This document shows positions 52,901 to 61,070 of a DNA stretch of 64,000 bases, piece after piece. Source of the DNA: JABMQB01 sp963678235. Lineage in GTDB: Bacteria; Bacteroidota; Bacteroidia; Bacteroidales; Prolixibacteraceae. The stretch's first letter is position 1; the number at the start of each line of letters is the position of its first letter. The stretch lies in the NCBI GenBank assembly GCA_963678235.1, contig OY782766.1:124001-188000 (forward strand), given 5' to 3'. Under the pieces are notes generated by a model. That model saw only the letters and a list, made by a program, of their open reading frames with translations. It had not been told where the DNA came from and did not search any database. Position numbers and translations under genes: made by a program.

Positions 52901-53506
52901 ACCTTCTCGGTTATTGTTAATCCTGTAAACGATGGTCCATATGTAATCGGAGCAATTGAAGATCAGGAAGTGGTTGCCGGTCGAATGCTCAATATTGATA
53001 TCAGTTCGGCTTCCGGGGATTTATTTGGCGATATCGATGATGAAATTTTGACGATTAACATACGCTTAGATGATGGTTATTCATTACCATCGTGGGGCGA
53101 GTACAAGGACGATGTTTTAACCATTACCCCGTTGCGTGCTGATACCGGTTGCTATGTGTTGGATGTAAAAGCAACCGATTCGGGCGGAATGTTTGCAAAA
53201 ACCTCTTTTAATTTATGCATCCTTGATTGGCCAACCGGATTTAACGAATTGGAAAACCATTTGGATGTTGATATGTACCCAAATCCAACAAAGAATTGGG
53301 TAACGCTCGCAATTAAAGGGGATTACAATTCCGATGTTGAGGTTATGGTCATGGATATTTCAGGAAAAGAAGTTTACCGGCAGATATTCAATACCAAGGA
53401 TCCAATTCAGTTTGATATGGGCAACCATGTCGGAGGTATGTATTTTGTTAAAGTGAAAATAGATGGTAAAGAATCCTTTAAAAAACTCATCTTAAACAGA
53501 AACTAA
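49901..53506 (+). CDS. secreted HYR-repeat protein with T9SS sorting domain
   Basis: A 1201-aa protein with a Sec signal (MRTNSVLFLLKNCLIFVLLFSATYAFA). About ten HYR-like repeats of ~80 aa fill residues ~52-895, each with D-x-x-x-P-x-x-x-C, YLD, DNC, and SGNSATCDATV-like ends. Their cysteines are conserved at two or three positions and may form disulfides. Two Ig-like domains follow (VTAKDNGGTENGGID, then DIDDEILTINIRL and LPSWG), then the sorting domain from ~1121 (VDMYPNPTKNW ... LILNRN). The C-terminal 300 residues are clearly paralogous to those of the upstream gene. It has no lectin or FN3 part. Terminator follows. Confidence 0.88.
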   Translation: MRTNSVLFLLKNCLIFVLLFSATYAFADNTEIPKQSSKSVKSRALQVVSDIGPSPTITCHSDTIVNDCSATIVSYSIDYTDTDSVRFTFTGVTTGSGIGTGSDSLFAYGTTTVELVAYDTTVGTNNDTCSFEITIADTSAPKVSCNDTTVYLDANAEATVTWQHVLESASDNCTLSDTLLNTVKTINLNCAHLDSDTLITVLVKDQVDSTASCVASVTVADTIKPKVYCSPDTVFLDSNGDVTVSYLNVLDSVVENCSIADTVINGLSSLDLDCSMLGDTSVTVTVTDGSSNVGICQTTIHVKDNLKPEIDCVYDTFVYINLVDTVAMTNALLLDRVSDNCDYTLSYSHKSLSCAETGTTVLVEVTATDYSGNSATCDATVSVLDTILPNLKCRDLTLYLDNSGQASIGKASLIKSLTDNCSLSDTVLTQYDFQCSDVGTLKDTVTVTDIGGSSSICISNVTILDTLLPHAICKDYIAQLDDYGKASVSASDINDHSTDECGIDTMWLDTYTFHCTDTGTLRVNLYVQDINSNIGTCSALVNLDDDIDPFIDCVYSTVAYLDQDGNAVMTPELLLDTVYDNCSYSFTYSRDTLTCADLGDTITIDVLVTDIAGNTATCDADVLVLDYFDPRIVCSPLTVSLIDENEFILVDSIKMALVENSWDNCLDSIPYKYFSFNTHSLSCADVDTVPVQIMISTIDTNGNSAWTYCPVNVIDTTEPVAVCKDELDVVLDDSGLAVITALMLNDVGNADTIPKWAIPFGALNGGSYDACGIESLQISKDSFDCADVGTENVQLTVVDVHGNSAYCTTQVNIIDNSKPVFGNVTNIEKDVEPGNCENEIIYPAIAAVDNCGELTYTLINGLGSEAKFPVGISTETWVVSDAGGNTDTLSFTVTINSYNDAPVFNDIDNLVVEEGEDEVTVLVTGIGIGDDCTDQMVTTVEATSGDTSLVKISSLVYVPGDAICGIKMNIDPEMNGECLITVTAKDNGGTENGGIDTISKTFSVIVNPVNDGPYVIGAIEDQEVVAGRMLNIDISSASGDLFGDIDDEILTINIRLDDGYSLPSWGEYKDDVLTITPLRADTGCYVLDVKATDSGGMFAKTSFNLCILDWPTGFNELENHLDVDMYPNPTKNWVTLAIKGDYNSDVEVMVMDISGKEVYRQIFNTKDPIQFDMGNHVGGMYFVKVKIDGKESFKKLILNRN

Positions 53507-53535
53507 AAAACAAGGATATTTTATTTATTAAATGG

Positions 53536-53563
53536 GCTCTTCTTTTAAGGGCCCTTTTTTTGT
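53536..53563 (+). terminator. rho-independent terminator of the second HYR-repeat gene
   Basis: gggctctt / aagggccc stem with a 5-nt loop and seven T; starts 30 bp after the stop. Confidence 0.85.
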
Positions 53564-53708
53564 GACGCTGAATTCGTGGGACTTTTAGAGGCTTTTGGAA
53601 TTGGATTAAATTAGCGATCTAAATAATTGAAATTTTACTTCAAATTTCATGGAATGTTTAGTAGCTTTATTGCCCAATAAAACTAAAGGGTCAAACGTTA
53701 TCTTTCTT

Positions 53709-56249
53709 ATGAGATGTATTTTTAAAGTGGTCAACACTTTACTGTTTTCTTTTATTCTCACAAACACTTATGCACAATCCATTAATAATCTGAATGGTGG
53801 GGATTATCATGAAGGTGATATACCTCTTCGGATTGATTCAAACATTGGGATTGAGGATAATGGTTTTAATTTTGCCGGAGCCACTTTAGAAATAAGAATT
53901 ACCAATCCTGATTCACTGGATTTTTTAAGCATTAAGGATGGAGGAGAACTTTCCAAAGCCGGGAATGCACTACTTTGGAATGATGCAAGGATAGGAACCA
54001 TCAACCATATAAATAATGGCTTAAATGGGAATGCCCTTCAAATTATTTTTCAAGGAAATACTTTAATCCCTTATGCCGATTTTGAAACGGGCGATTTAAC
54101 TTCGTGGTTTGTTGATACTAAAATGAACCAAATGAATGGGCAATCGTGGGCTCAGGGACCGCCACCAGGATTTGAAACCGATACCAATTCGACCGTTGAC
54201 GATTGGAAACATTATGATCTTTTTCCCGGGTCATCAAACGCAATGGTAACAGAAGAAGCCCGCCATAGTGGAAAATATGGATTACGGCTCGATATGAGTG
54301 GAAGGATATTTTCGTATAACGATCTTGGGTCGGAATATGGATACGGAACAATTCATTCACCTTCGGTGGTTAGCGCTCCATTTTTTGGGCAGGCAGGCGA
54401 TTCAATAAGTTTGTGGTACAATGCCGCAAATACAGTTCGGACAGACGATTATAAAGATATTTTTGGTTTTGTATTTATTGATACCAACAATAATGCAAAA
54501 TGGGATGAAGGAGAATCTCTCCAACAATTGTTTCGCGATTTCGGTCCGGCAACCGATGAATGGATTAACCGTCGGGAAGAATTGAATTTAACAGGCGACA
54601 ATTTGCGTTTTTGGTTTTTGAATGGCTCATATGATTACAGGGCCGGCTTTAAAGTTGGTTGCGATTTATACATCGACGATATTTATTTAAAACCACATAA
54701 TTATATTGAACCAAGCGCAGAAATCTTGAAGTCCGTGATCGAGCATATTACTTATGAGAATAAGTGTGGGCGTGTTGAAGACAGATATTTCGAGGTGAAA
54801 ATTAAAAACAGTTCAGATTCCATTGTTGAAAGTGGAACAATAAGGTATTTTTCTGAACCACCTGTATTTAGCAAGGTTGAGGATATGTCACTAGAAGTTG
54901 ATGCAGCAAGTTGCAGTGCAACACTTGTTGAATATCCCGAAATTATTGCAACGGATGCATGTAGTGTTGCTTATCATAAAGTTGAAGGAATAGGTGAAGC
55001 CGGGCAATATCAATTTGGTACAAATACCGAAACCTGGGTAGCCACCGATGCGAGTGGCAATACCGATACCATGAGTTTTACCATTACTGTTGTAGATACC
55101 GTGCCACCGGTTATAAACCCAATTGAAGATATATATGTTTTAGCGGATTCAGGAAAGTGCTCGGTAACGTTGGCGGATTATCCTGAAATTGCCGTACCTG
55201 AAGATTGCGGTATTAGCTATGAGAAAATTGCCGGATTGGGCAGATCAGGGGAATTTCCTTTGGGCGAAACCATTGAAACATGGATTGCAACAGATATCGC
55301 AGGCAATACTGATACAATAAGTTTTAAGGTAGTTGTGGAACCTGTAAATTTACCTCCTTCAATAGATGATATTGAAGAAATAGTTGGAAAAGAGAACGAG
55401 TCGATTACCATTCCAATTAGAGGCATAAATACAGGGAACGATTGTGAAGAACAACAAATTGATACCATTATTTGCACATTTGATAATAACGATTTGGTAG
55501 GGCAGCTCACTGTTAATTTTATACCTGGTGATACAGTAGGAAGTATTGTTGTTGAATTTGTGGAGTATTCATGGGGAACGGTGAATGTAAAACTATTGAT
55601 CAAAGACAATGGGGGCACTGAAAATGGGGGAGTCGATACCTTGATCAAAGAGTTTGCGGTAATTGTTGAAGATGTAAACCACCCGCCGTATGTTCTGAAC
55701 CCGATTGAAGACAAAGAGGTTAATGTTGGCAAAACTTTGGAGGTGGATATCCCTTCAGCCTTGGGCGAAATTTTTGATGATGTTGATAATGACCAAATGG
55801 AAATAAGTGTTTCGCTCGAAAGTGGGGAAGATTTGCCTCCATGGGGATATTTCTCAGGTGAATTACTTAGGGTAACTCCTTTGGAAGCCGATACAGGCCT
55901 CTATAACATTTTAGTGACTGCTAAAGATGTGGGAGGTTTGGTTGCTACCGATGTATTCAAAATTCAAATTATCCAGGAATCAACGGGGATTGATGAATTG
56001 GAGAAGTTTGTATTTCTAAAGCTATACCCAAATCCCACAAGAAGTATGGTAAACATCGAAATTAACGGAAATTACCATTCGGGAGTCGAGGTTAGCGTTC
56101 TAAATATCTCGGGAAAAGAAGTTTATCGAAACGAATATTCAATAACCAACTTAATTCAATTTAAGCTCGACAATTGCATTGCAGGAATGTATTTTATAAA
56201 ATTGAAAATTGATGGGGTTGAAGTTGTTAAAAAACTGGTTTTAGAATAA
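53709..56249 (+). CDS. secreted protein with two HYR domains and T9SS sorting domain
   Basis: Start at 53709 (MRCIFKVVNTLLFSFILTNTYAQ) gives a proper signal peptide; the longer frame from 53649 would bury it 20 residues in. The 846-aa product has an N-terminal ~370-aa region with DFETGDLTSWFVDTKMN and an H-Y-D-L-F-P-G-S-S-N-A-M motif, resembling carbohydrate-binding jelly-roll (CBM-like) domains. Two classical HYR domains (~383-542; WVATDASGNTDTMSFTITV) follow, then the two Ig-like modules shared with the upstream paralogues, and the sorting domain (~770 on; LKLYPNPTRSM ... KKLVLE). Third of the paralogue set. Confidence 0.85.
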   Translation: MRCIFKVVNTLLFSFILTNTYAQSINNLNGGDYHEGDIPLRIDSNIGIEDNGFNFAGATLEIRITNPDSLDFLSIKDGGELSKAGNALLWNDARIGTINHINNGLNGNALQIIFQGNTLIPYADFETGDLTSWFVDTKMNQMNGQSWAQGPPPGFETDTNSTVDDWKHYDLFPGSSNAMVTEEARHSGKYGLRLDMSGRIFSYNDLGSEYGYGTIHSPSVVSAPFFGQAGDSISLWYNAANTVRTDDYKDIFGFVFIDTNNNAKWDEGESLQQLFRDFGPATDEWINRREELNLTGDNLRFWFLNGSYDYRAGFKVGCDLYIDDIYLKPHNYIEPSAEILKSVIEHITYENKCGRVEDRYFEVKIKNSSDSIVESGTIRYFSEPPVFSKVEDMSLEVDAASCSATLVEYPEIIATDACSVAYHKVEGIGEAGQYQFGTNTETWVATDASGNTDTMSFTITVVDTVPPVINPIEDIYVLADSGKCSVTLADYPEIAVPEDCGISYEKIAGLGRSGEFPLGETIETWIATDIAGNTDTISFKVVVEPVNLPPSIDDIEEIVGKENESITIPIRGINTGNDCEEQQIDTIICTFDNNDLVGQLTVNFIPGDTVGSIVVEFVEYSWGTVNVKLLIKDNGGTENGGVDTLIKEFAVIVEDVNHPPYVLNPIEDKEVNVGKTLEVDIPSALGEIFDDVDNDQMEISVSLESGEDLPPWGYFSGELLRVTPLEADTGLYNILVTAKDVGGLVATDVFKIQIIQESTGIDELEKFVFLKLYPNPTRSMVNIEINGNYHSGVEVSVLNISGKEVYRNEYSITNLIQFKLDNCIAGMYFIKLKIDGVEVVKKLVLE

Positions 56250-56296
56250 TAAAGTTCAAAATTTATATTCATTCAGATTATTCCGACGATTCATCG

Positions 56297-57079
56297 TTAA
56301 GATGATCCATTGGGTATCTTTTTTAGTAACCATGTTGAACAAATCATTTCATTTTCAATCAGGTTACATTCATTAATTTGGTTCGACATATATCGATCAA
56401 AGATCAGGATATGTTCAGGATACATTTCTTTTAGTTCTTCAATTCGCTGATTTATATATTTGTTGTTTTCATGGTTGATTATTCTGATTGTATCTGTACT
56501 CCAGCATATTTTATCAATTATTTTTAAATCTGATTTGTTCAGTTGTTCCACTAGTTCCTTTTCGGTGGGCAATCCCTCAATTCTCTCTTTTCCGTTAAGG
56601 GTGGATGCAATTTCTAAAATTAGAAAACCCGAATTTGATATATTATTTTGTAATTGCGAAATTGTTTGATAAACATCACCAAGTATCCCGGAGTCATATC
56701 CGTAAATGACAATGTTATATGTTTTATTATTGCCTATATAATTCCGAATATCATCGGCTTTAAATTCCAGCCGCTTATTAACATCATTTTCAATGGAATA
56801 TTGAATAGCCGATTTAATAAATTCGGGCACAATATCAACCCCAATACCTTTAAAATCGAATTTATTTGCCAGATAAATCAAAACAGCACCTTTGCCACAA
56901 CCAAGATCAATGATTGTTTTTACTTCCTTTTTATCTATATTCTTATCAATCAACTGATAAATATATTCAGGAATACTTCCCAATTCCCATAAGTCCTTCA
57001 GCACGTAAGGAATATGTTTTTCCATTTCCTTATCGATCAAATCCAATGAATTTAAAAAGTCTTTATTAGTATTTTCCAT
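56297..57079 (-). CDS. class I SAM-dependent methyltransferase
   Basis: The 260-aa protein has motif I IIDLGCGKGAVLIYLA (residues ~55-72), post-I GIGVDIVPEFIKSAIQYS, motif II near YNIVIYGYDSGILGD and a later LILEIASTL strand. The opening helical region (FLNSLDLIDKEMEKHIPYVLKDLWELGSIPEYI) precedes it. Such 'SAM-dependent methyltransferase' proteins commonly modify small molecules. The IS982-type element lies only ~20 bp upstream of its start, so its original promoter or operon context has probably been cut. Confidence 0.8.
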   Translation of the reverse strand: MENTNKDFLNSLDLIDKEMEKHIPYVLKDLWELGSIPEYIYQLIDKNIDKKEVKTIIDLGCGKGAVLIYLANKFDFKGIGVDIVPEFIKSAIQYSIENDVNKRLEFKADDIRNYIGNNKTYNIVIYGYDSGILGDVYQTISQLQNNISNSGFLILEIASTLNGKERIEGLPTEKELVEQLNKSDLKIIDKICWSTDTIRIINHENNKYINQRIEELKEMYPEHILIFDRYMSNQINECNLIENEMICSTWLLKKIPNGSS

Positions 57080-57100
57080 ATTGTTATGTATATCTAATTA

Positions 57101-58109
57101 ACTTAAGTTGCTACTTATAGCCTTAAAAATAAGGATTTAAGGATCTCAAAAATCAAGTAGTATGAACAAAAAGATATAAGTTTTTAACAAAAAAGCTCTG
57201 GGTAGCAGCATTTTATGGGATAATTAGAAATAATCCTCCAGATTTCTGCTGCGAAACAAAACAACCTGGAGGATATGATTGAAAAATCGATTGCAATTTA
57301 TACAATTCTTGATGATTTGTTGAAAGAATTAAAACATACTGAACCAAAAAGCCGGAACATTTCGGATGCAGAAGTAATTACCACAACAGTTATCTCTGCC
57401 CTCTATTTTTCGGGCAACCAAGAAAAGGCTATTTGCTTTATGCGTTCGGTAAACTTAATACCGAACATGCTTTCTAAAAGCCGTTTCAACAGGAGGCTGC
57501 ACATGATACGGGATTTAATCGTTGACCTTTTCTTTCAACTTTCAGGAATGATAAAGGGATTAAATATTGAATCGGAGTATATCATTGACAGTTTCCCAGT
57601 AAAGACCTGTGACAATATGAGGATAGCCAACTCCAAACTTGTGCAAGGGGAAATTTACAGAGGCAAAAAAGCGACCATGCGGCGATGGTTTTATGGCTTT
57701 AATGTCCATGTAATGGTAACCACTGAGGGTATTCCGGTAGAATATACTTTTTTACCAGGCAGCAAACATGACTCGGAAGCGTTAAAACAACTACCTTTCA
57801 ATTTAGGGCAAGGGAGCCGGGTCTATGCTGATGCCGGCTATACAAATTATAAAATTGAGGATATGCTTCAACAGGCAGAGAAAATTGAACTACTAGTAGC
57901 CAGAAAAAGCAATTCCAAAAGAAAACGTGAACCCTATCAGGAATTCCTGATAGAATCAATGCGGAAACGTGTTGAAACGACTTTTAGTGAAATATCGACA
58001 TTGCTGCCAAAGAAGATCCATGCGGTAACAGATTATGGATTCATACTAAAAGTAATAATGTTCATATTTTCATATACATTAAGCAAAATTGAAAACTAGC
58101 AACTTGAGT
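57101..58109 (+). mobile_element. complete IS982-family insertion sequence
   Basis: 1009 bp long. Ends acttaagttgcta (57101) and the inverse tagcaacttgagt (58097-58109) match at 12 of 13 positions. The 6-bp target duplication TAATTA flanks it at 57095-57100 and 58110-58115. The transposase stop TAG forms the inner edge of the right end. Its intact duplication and ORF indicate a recent insertion. Confidence 0.9.
57275..58099 (+). CDS. IS982-family DDE transposase
   Basis: The 274-aa transposase shows IS982 marks: the helical N-terminus, SKSRFNRRLHMIRDL, first catalytic Asp in IIDSFPVKTCD, second in VYADAGYTNYK, and Glu in MRKRVETTFSEIS near the C-terminal end. Its ATG follows an uninterrupted leader in the element. 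It lies wholly inside the IS and has no frameshift. Confidence 0.9.
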   Translation: MIEKSIAIYTILDDLLKELKHTEPKSRNISDAEVITTTVISALYFSGNQEKAICFMRSVNLIPNMLSKSRFNRRLHMIRDLIVDLFFQLSGMIKGLNIESEYIIDSFPVKTCDNMRIANSKLVQGEIYRGKKATMRRWFYGFNVHVMVTTEGIPVEYTFLPGSKHDSEALKQLPFNLGQGSRVYADAGYTNYKIEDMLQQAEKIELLVARKSNSKRKREPYQEFLIESMRKRVETTFSEISTLLPKKIHAVTDYGFILKVIMFIFSYTLSKIEN

Positions 58110-58132
58110 TAATTAAAACAAATAATATAAAA

Positions 58133-59155
58133 TCACTGATTCGATTTAATCCATGAAATCGCAAATTCAATAATAGCGTCCTTTCCATTTGCCTTATCTG
58201 TGCTTTCGAGTTCCACATAGTAGTCAGGAGGCACTCCGTTTTCATAGTTATAACCATCAACCCTTAGTGCATAATTTGATGAATAACGAACTAACCAACC
58301 GTTGGGCAAGTCAAAAAACTTAGGCCTTCCAGCCCCGCCCAAGGTTGTGTCGCCAATAAGCGAAACATGAGGTAATGCCCACATACGTGAGGCAAAATTG
58401 CTCGCTGAACTGTAACAACTACGGTTGGTAAGTACTGCAATTGGTTTTAAGTATTGGCTCGTACCTTTCGGCAGGATGTGTAATTTTTGTGGGGCAGTAA
58501 AATCGGAATGTCCCGGACCGTTTTTATAATAAATGTATTCAACCAGTGTTTTTTCGTTCAGCATCCTGCTTTGGATTCTATTTCCATTTTCATCGGCACC
58601 TCCCTGGTTTCCCCTGATATCGATTATTAGCCCTTTGGTATTTTTAAAATAATCTACCAAAAAATCAATATTCTCATCTGTAACCATATCTCCAAAACTT
58701 GAATAGTACATATAACCAATATCATCAATTATTTCGTACATAATTGGACCCGAATATTTTATTGGGGTACTAATGTAATTTTTGATAAGTAGGTTATAGT
58801 CAAAATTCTTTTTGTAAGTTGTATTATTACAGGCATTCCATTGAGTTTCTTTTCCATCACCACTTAAACTGGTATGCCCGTCGTCTTTTAAAACACAGAG
58901 CATTGGGCTAAGTACATTCCATAACTCCTCATCGCTCATGTTGTCATGTGTCAGCGGTTTTGTGCACAGATACACCGAATCCCAGTTGATGTTTTTAAGT
59001 TCGAAATAGGCGTATTTCTCATCAATGCCCTTCCAAAAAGCTTCAAATACTTCGGAAGGACTATTTTGGGGATTGTTATCTAACAAAATATTTTCGCACC
59101 TGATATTCAGGAGGATAATTAACAGCAGTGTAAATTGTTTTACCAGTTTTTTCAT
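58133..59155 (-). CDS. S41-family peptidase, probable lipoprotein
   Basis: The 340-aa protein has a hydrophobic N-terminus with Cys at LNIRC (residue 20), a possible lipobox. The S41/tail-specific protease domain includes KDDGHTSLSG, a DIGYMYYSSFG strand, GLIIDIRGNQGGADE, and the nucleophile Ser in NRSCYSSASNFA; GDTTLGGAGRP is the conserved loop after it. No PDZ domain is evident, as in tricorn-like S41B. It overlaps the upstream outer-membrane gene by 4 bp, so the pair is coupled. Confidence 0.82.
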   Translation of the reverse strand: MKKLVKQFTLLLIILLNIRCENILLDNNPQNSPSEVFEAFWKGIDEKYAYFELKNINWDSVYLCTKPLTHDNMSDEELWNVLSPMLCVLKDDGHTSLSGDGKETQWNACNNTTYKKNFDYNLLIKNYISTPIKYSGPIMYEIIDDIGYMYYSSFGDMVTDENIDFLVDYFKNTKGLIIDIRGNQGGADENGNRIQSRMLNEKTLVEYIYYKNGPGHSDFTAPQKLHILPKGTSQYLKPIAVLTNRSCYSSASNFASRMWALPHVSLIGDTTLGGAGRPKFFDLPNGWLVRYSSNYALRVDGYNYENGVPPDYYVELESTDKANGKDAIIEFAISWIKSNQ

Positions 59156-59994
59156 TTTAGTAGTACATTTAGTGAGAAACCTATATGGTGACCTGCCTGC
59201 ACATAGTTATTTTTTCGTACAATGTTGATAAACTCCCATGTATAATTAACTTTTAAAGTGGTTTTTTTACTTAATTCAATTCCAAGATTCGCGGAATAGA
59301 ACAGCCGTTGGTATTTATTTATTGCTAAAACTTTTCCGCCGAAAAGGTAATTTTTTACTGTAACACCATCAAGGTCATGTTGAATTACATTATCGGGCAT
59401 ATAAGAACTATACGAAGGGTAAACAGCATAACAGATTAGAGCAGTAGTGAAGTATTGCTCAAGTATAAAATTCTGTTGGTTTAACTTGCTCCGATTTCTT
59501 AAATGTATAGCCGGTCCCAGCGAGCTTTGAAATAAATAATAAGAATCATCGCTTTCGGGGTATTCTCTTTTATACTTTATAAAGGAATTGTTCCATACAC
59601 CCCCAATGCTAATACAAACCTTTTCATTGCATTTGGAATGTAGTTTTCTCACATGTATCCAATCAATGGCACCTCCAATTACATTGCTGGTTGAATTCTC
59701 GCCAGGATTAGCCTGATTTAGTTCGATATTCCCTGTTGTAAATTGATAACTGGTTCTGTCGAGATACCCGCTGGTTTCGCTTGCAAAACCTATTTTAGGG
59801 GTAAAAAGAGTCCCTTTGTGCACCGTTGGAGAAAAATTATTATCTCTAATTTTTAAGTATGAAACACTAGGATTAACTTCAACGCTTTTTTGCTTTTCTT
59901 GTGCATGTAAAGTTATGTATGAAACGACAAGACAAACCAGTAGATAATTTTTCAAAAAAAAATTCTTTGGAATTTTATAATTTGTTCGAGGCAT
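59152..59994 (-). CDS. outer-membrane beta-barrel protein
   Basis: A 280-aa protein with a signal region (residues ~12-30; LLVCLVVSYITLHAQ). The mature sequence is made of amphipathic strands, e.g. KTTLKVNYTWEFINIV and AGHHIGFSLNVLLK at the C terminus, like small barrels of Bacteroidota. Two cysteines (CNEKVC) sit in a loop at ~120. It is translated with the S41 peptidase, so the two may act together at the outer membrane. Confidence 0.65.
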   Translation of the reverse strand: MPRTNYKIPKNFFLKNYLLVCLVVSYITLHAQEKQKSVEVNPSVSYLKIRDNNFSPTVHKGTLFTPKIGFASETSGYLDRTSYQFTTGNIELNQANPGENSTSNVIGGAIDWIHVRKLHSKCNEKVCISIGGVWNNSFIKYKREYPESDDSYYLFQSSLGPAIHLRNRSKLNQQNFILEQYFTTALICYAVYPSYSSYMPDNVIQHDLDGVTVKNYLFGGKVLAINKYQRLFYSANLGIELSKKTTLKVNYTWEFINIVRKNNYVQAGHHIGFSLNVLLK

Positions 59995-60067
59995 AAAAGT
60001 TTAAAAAGAAGAGGAATTTATTTTTAATATTTATATGCGTTCAATATAATAATTATCGAGGCATCCA

Positions 60068-60499
60068 TTATTGTATAATATTGTTTTTTCCCTTTTTAAA
60101 TGAACCTGCAAAAGTGAGTAAGAGTATAATATTTGAAACCGCACATATTAATCCGGCATAAATCAACGGATTATTTTCAAACTTGGCATAAGCTATTGCC
60201 GTTAAATCCCCGAGAGCGACAAATATTCCCGAGCTCATAGCTATTATGAATGCCCATTTTTCTCTTTTTTTTAGATAAAATGAAGAATAAATTGTTAAAA
60301 GTCCTGCAAATATGAACCCTGTTCCGCAAAAAACAAAAAAATAGGTTAATTGGTGTGCTTTATCCCTTATTGCATCGTTTTTTAATATTTGTTGATGCAT
60401 TCCAGGTGCAAATGAATTGTGCAGAATACCAGTAATTGTGATCACAATACCTGCTATCAATACCCATTTGCTTAAAAAATTATTTCTTTTCATTTTCAT
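60068..60499 (-). CDS. four-helix integral membrane protein
   Basis: The 143-aa product has four clear helices: residues ~11-28, 48-68, 79-99 and 109-128. The first loop contains HNSFAPGMHQQILK and the last helix SNIILLLTFAGSFKKG. It resembles small uncharacterised membrane proteins with 'LxxxGxxH' starts; no function is known. It sits between a DUF3795 gene and the barrel gene with ~70 bp spacers on each side. Confidence 0.7.
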   Translation of the reverse strand: MKMKRNNFLSKWVLIAGIVITITGILHNSFAPGMHQQILKNDAIRDKAHQLTYFFVFCGTGFIFAGLLTIYSSFYLKKREKWAFIIAMSSGIFVALGDLTAIAYAKFENNPLIYAGLICAVSNIILLLTFAGSFKKGKNNIIQ

Positions 60500-60569
60500 G
60501 TTAATTTACATTATAAATTCAAATTATTTAATTTCTAATAATCATTTAGTTGTTTTATCTGCATATAGA

Positions 60570-61001
60570 TTAGCACTTACTGCCTCCTTCACCAATTGCG
60601 ATTTTTTTAGTAAAGTAGGTGTGCCTGATATCGCCTGCCTGCTTCATCCACGCTTCTATGCCAAGTTTTTTCATCAAACATAAATTGTAAAGTTTTATGT
60701 TCTGAGGGAATTTATCAGCACCGTCAGCTAAAGGCATTAAATAGCTGCATGGGAAATCATTGCATTCAAAACAATAATTAACACCTTTCTTTTTCACACA
60801 GTTAAGGGTTTTACAGCTTTGTCCCTGTATATTGAGAAATAAACAGATATTCCCATCAATACATCCATTGCAACTAATCAGATGTTTAGGTATTTTGGTC
60901 GATTCAGATACCCTGGTTTGCAGTTCATCAGTTACATTTTCTTTATAAACTTCGCAATTAAAGCAGTCAATACCACAAGGGGCAACAATTTTATTTTCCA
61001 T
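60570..61001 (-). CDS. DUF3795 cysteine-rich protein
   Basis: The 143-aa protein begins ENKIVAPCGIDCFNCEVYKEN, the DUF3795 hallmark C-G-x-x-C-x-x-C. Further cysteines follow in CNGCIDGNICLF, CKTLNCVKKKGVNYCFECNDFPC, making at least twelve in total, likely binding zinc or an iron-sulfur cluster. Members are cytosolic with unknown roles. The gene is 69 bp downstream of the sigma-factor gene that also has a Cys-rich tail. Confidence 0.82.
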   Translation of the reverse strand: MENKIVAPCGIDCFNCEVYKENVTDELQTRVSESTKIPKHLISCNGCIDGNICLFLNIQGQSCKTLNCVKKKGVNYCFECNDFPCSYLMPLADGADKFPQNIKLYNLCLMKKLGIEAWMKQAGDIRHTYFTKKIAIGEGGSKC

Positions 61002-61070
61002 TTCGTCAATTTTAAAATAAAGTAGTTAGACCCAGGCAGGGAAAAAAAGGTTACAACTGAATTTGAAAAA

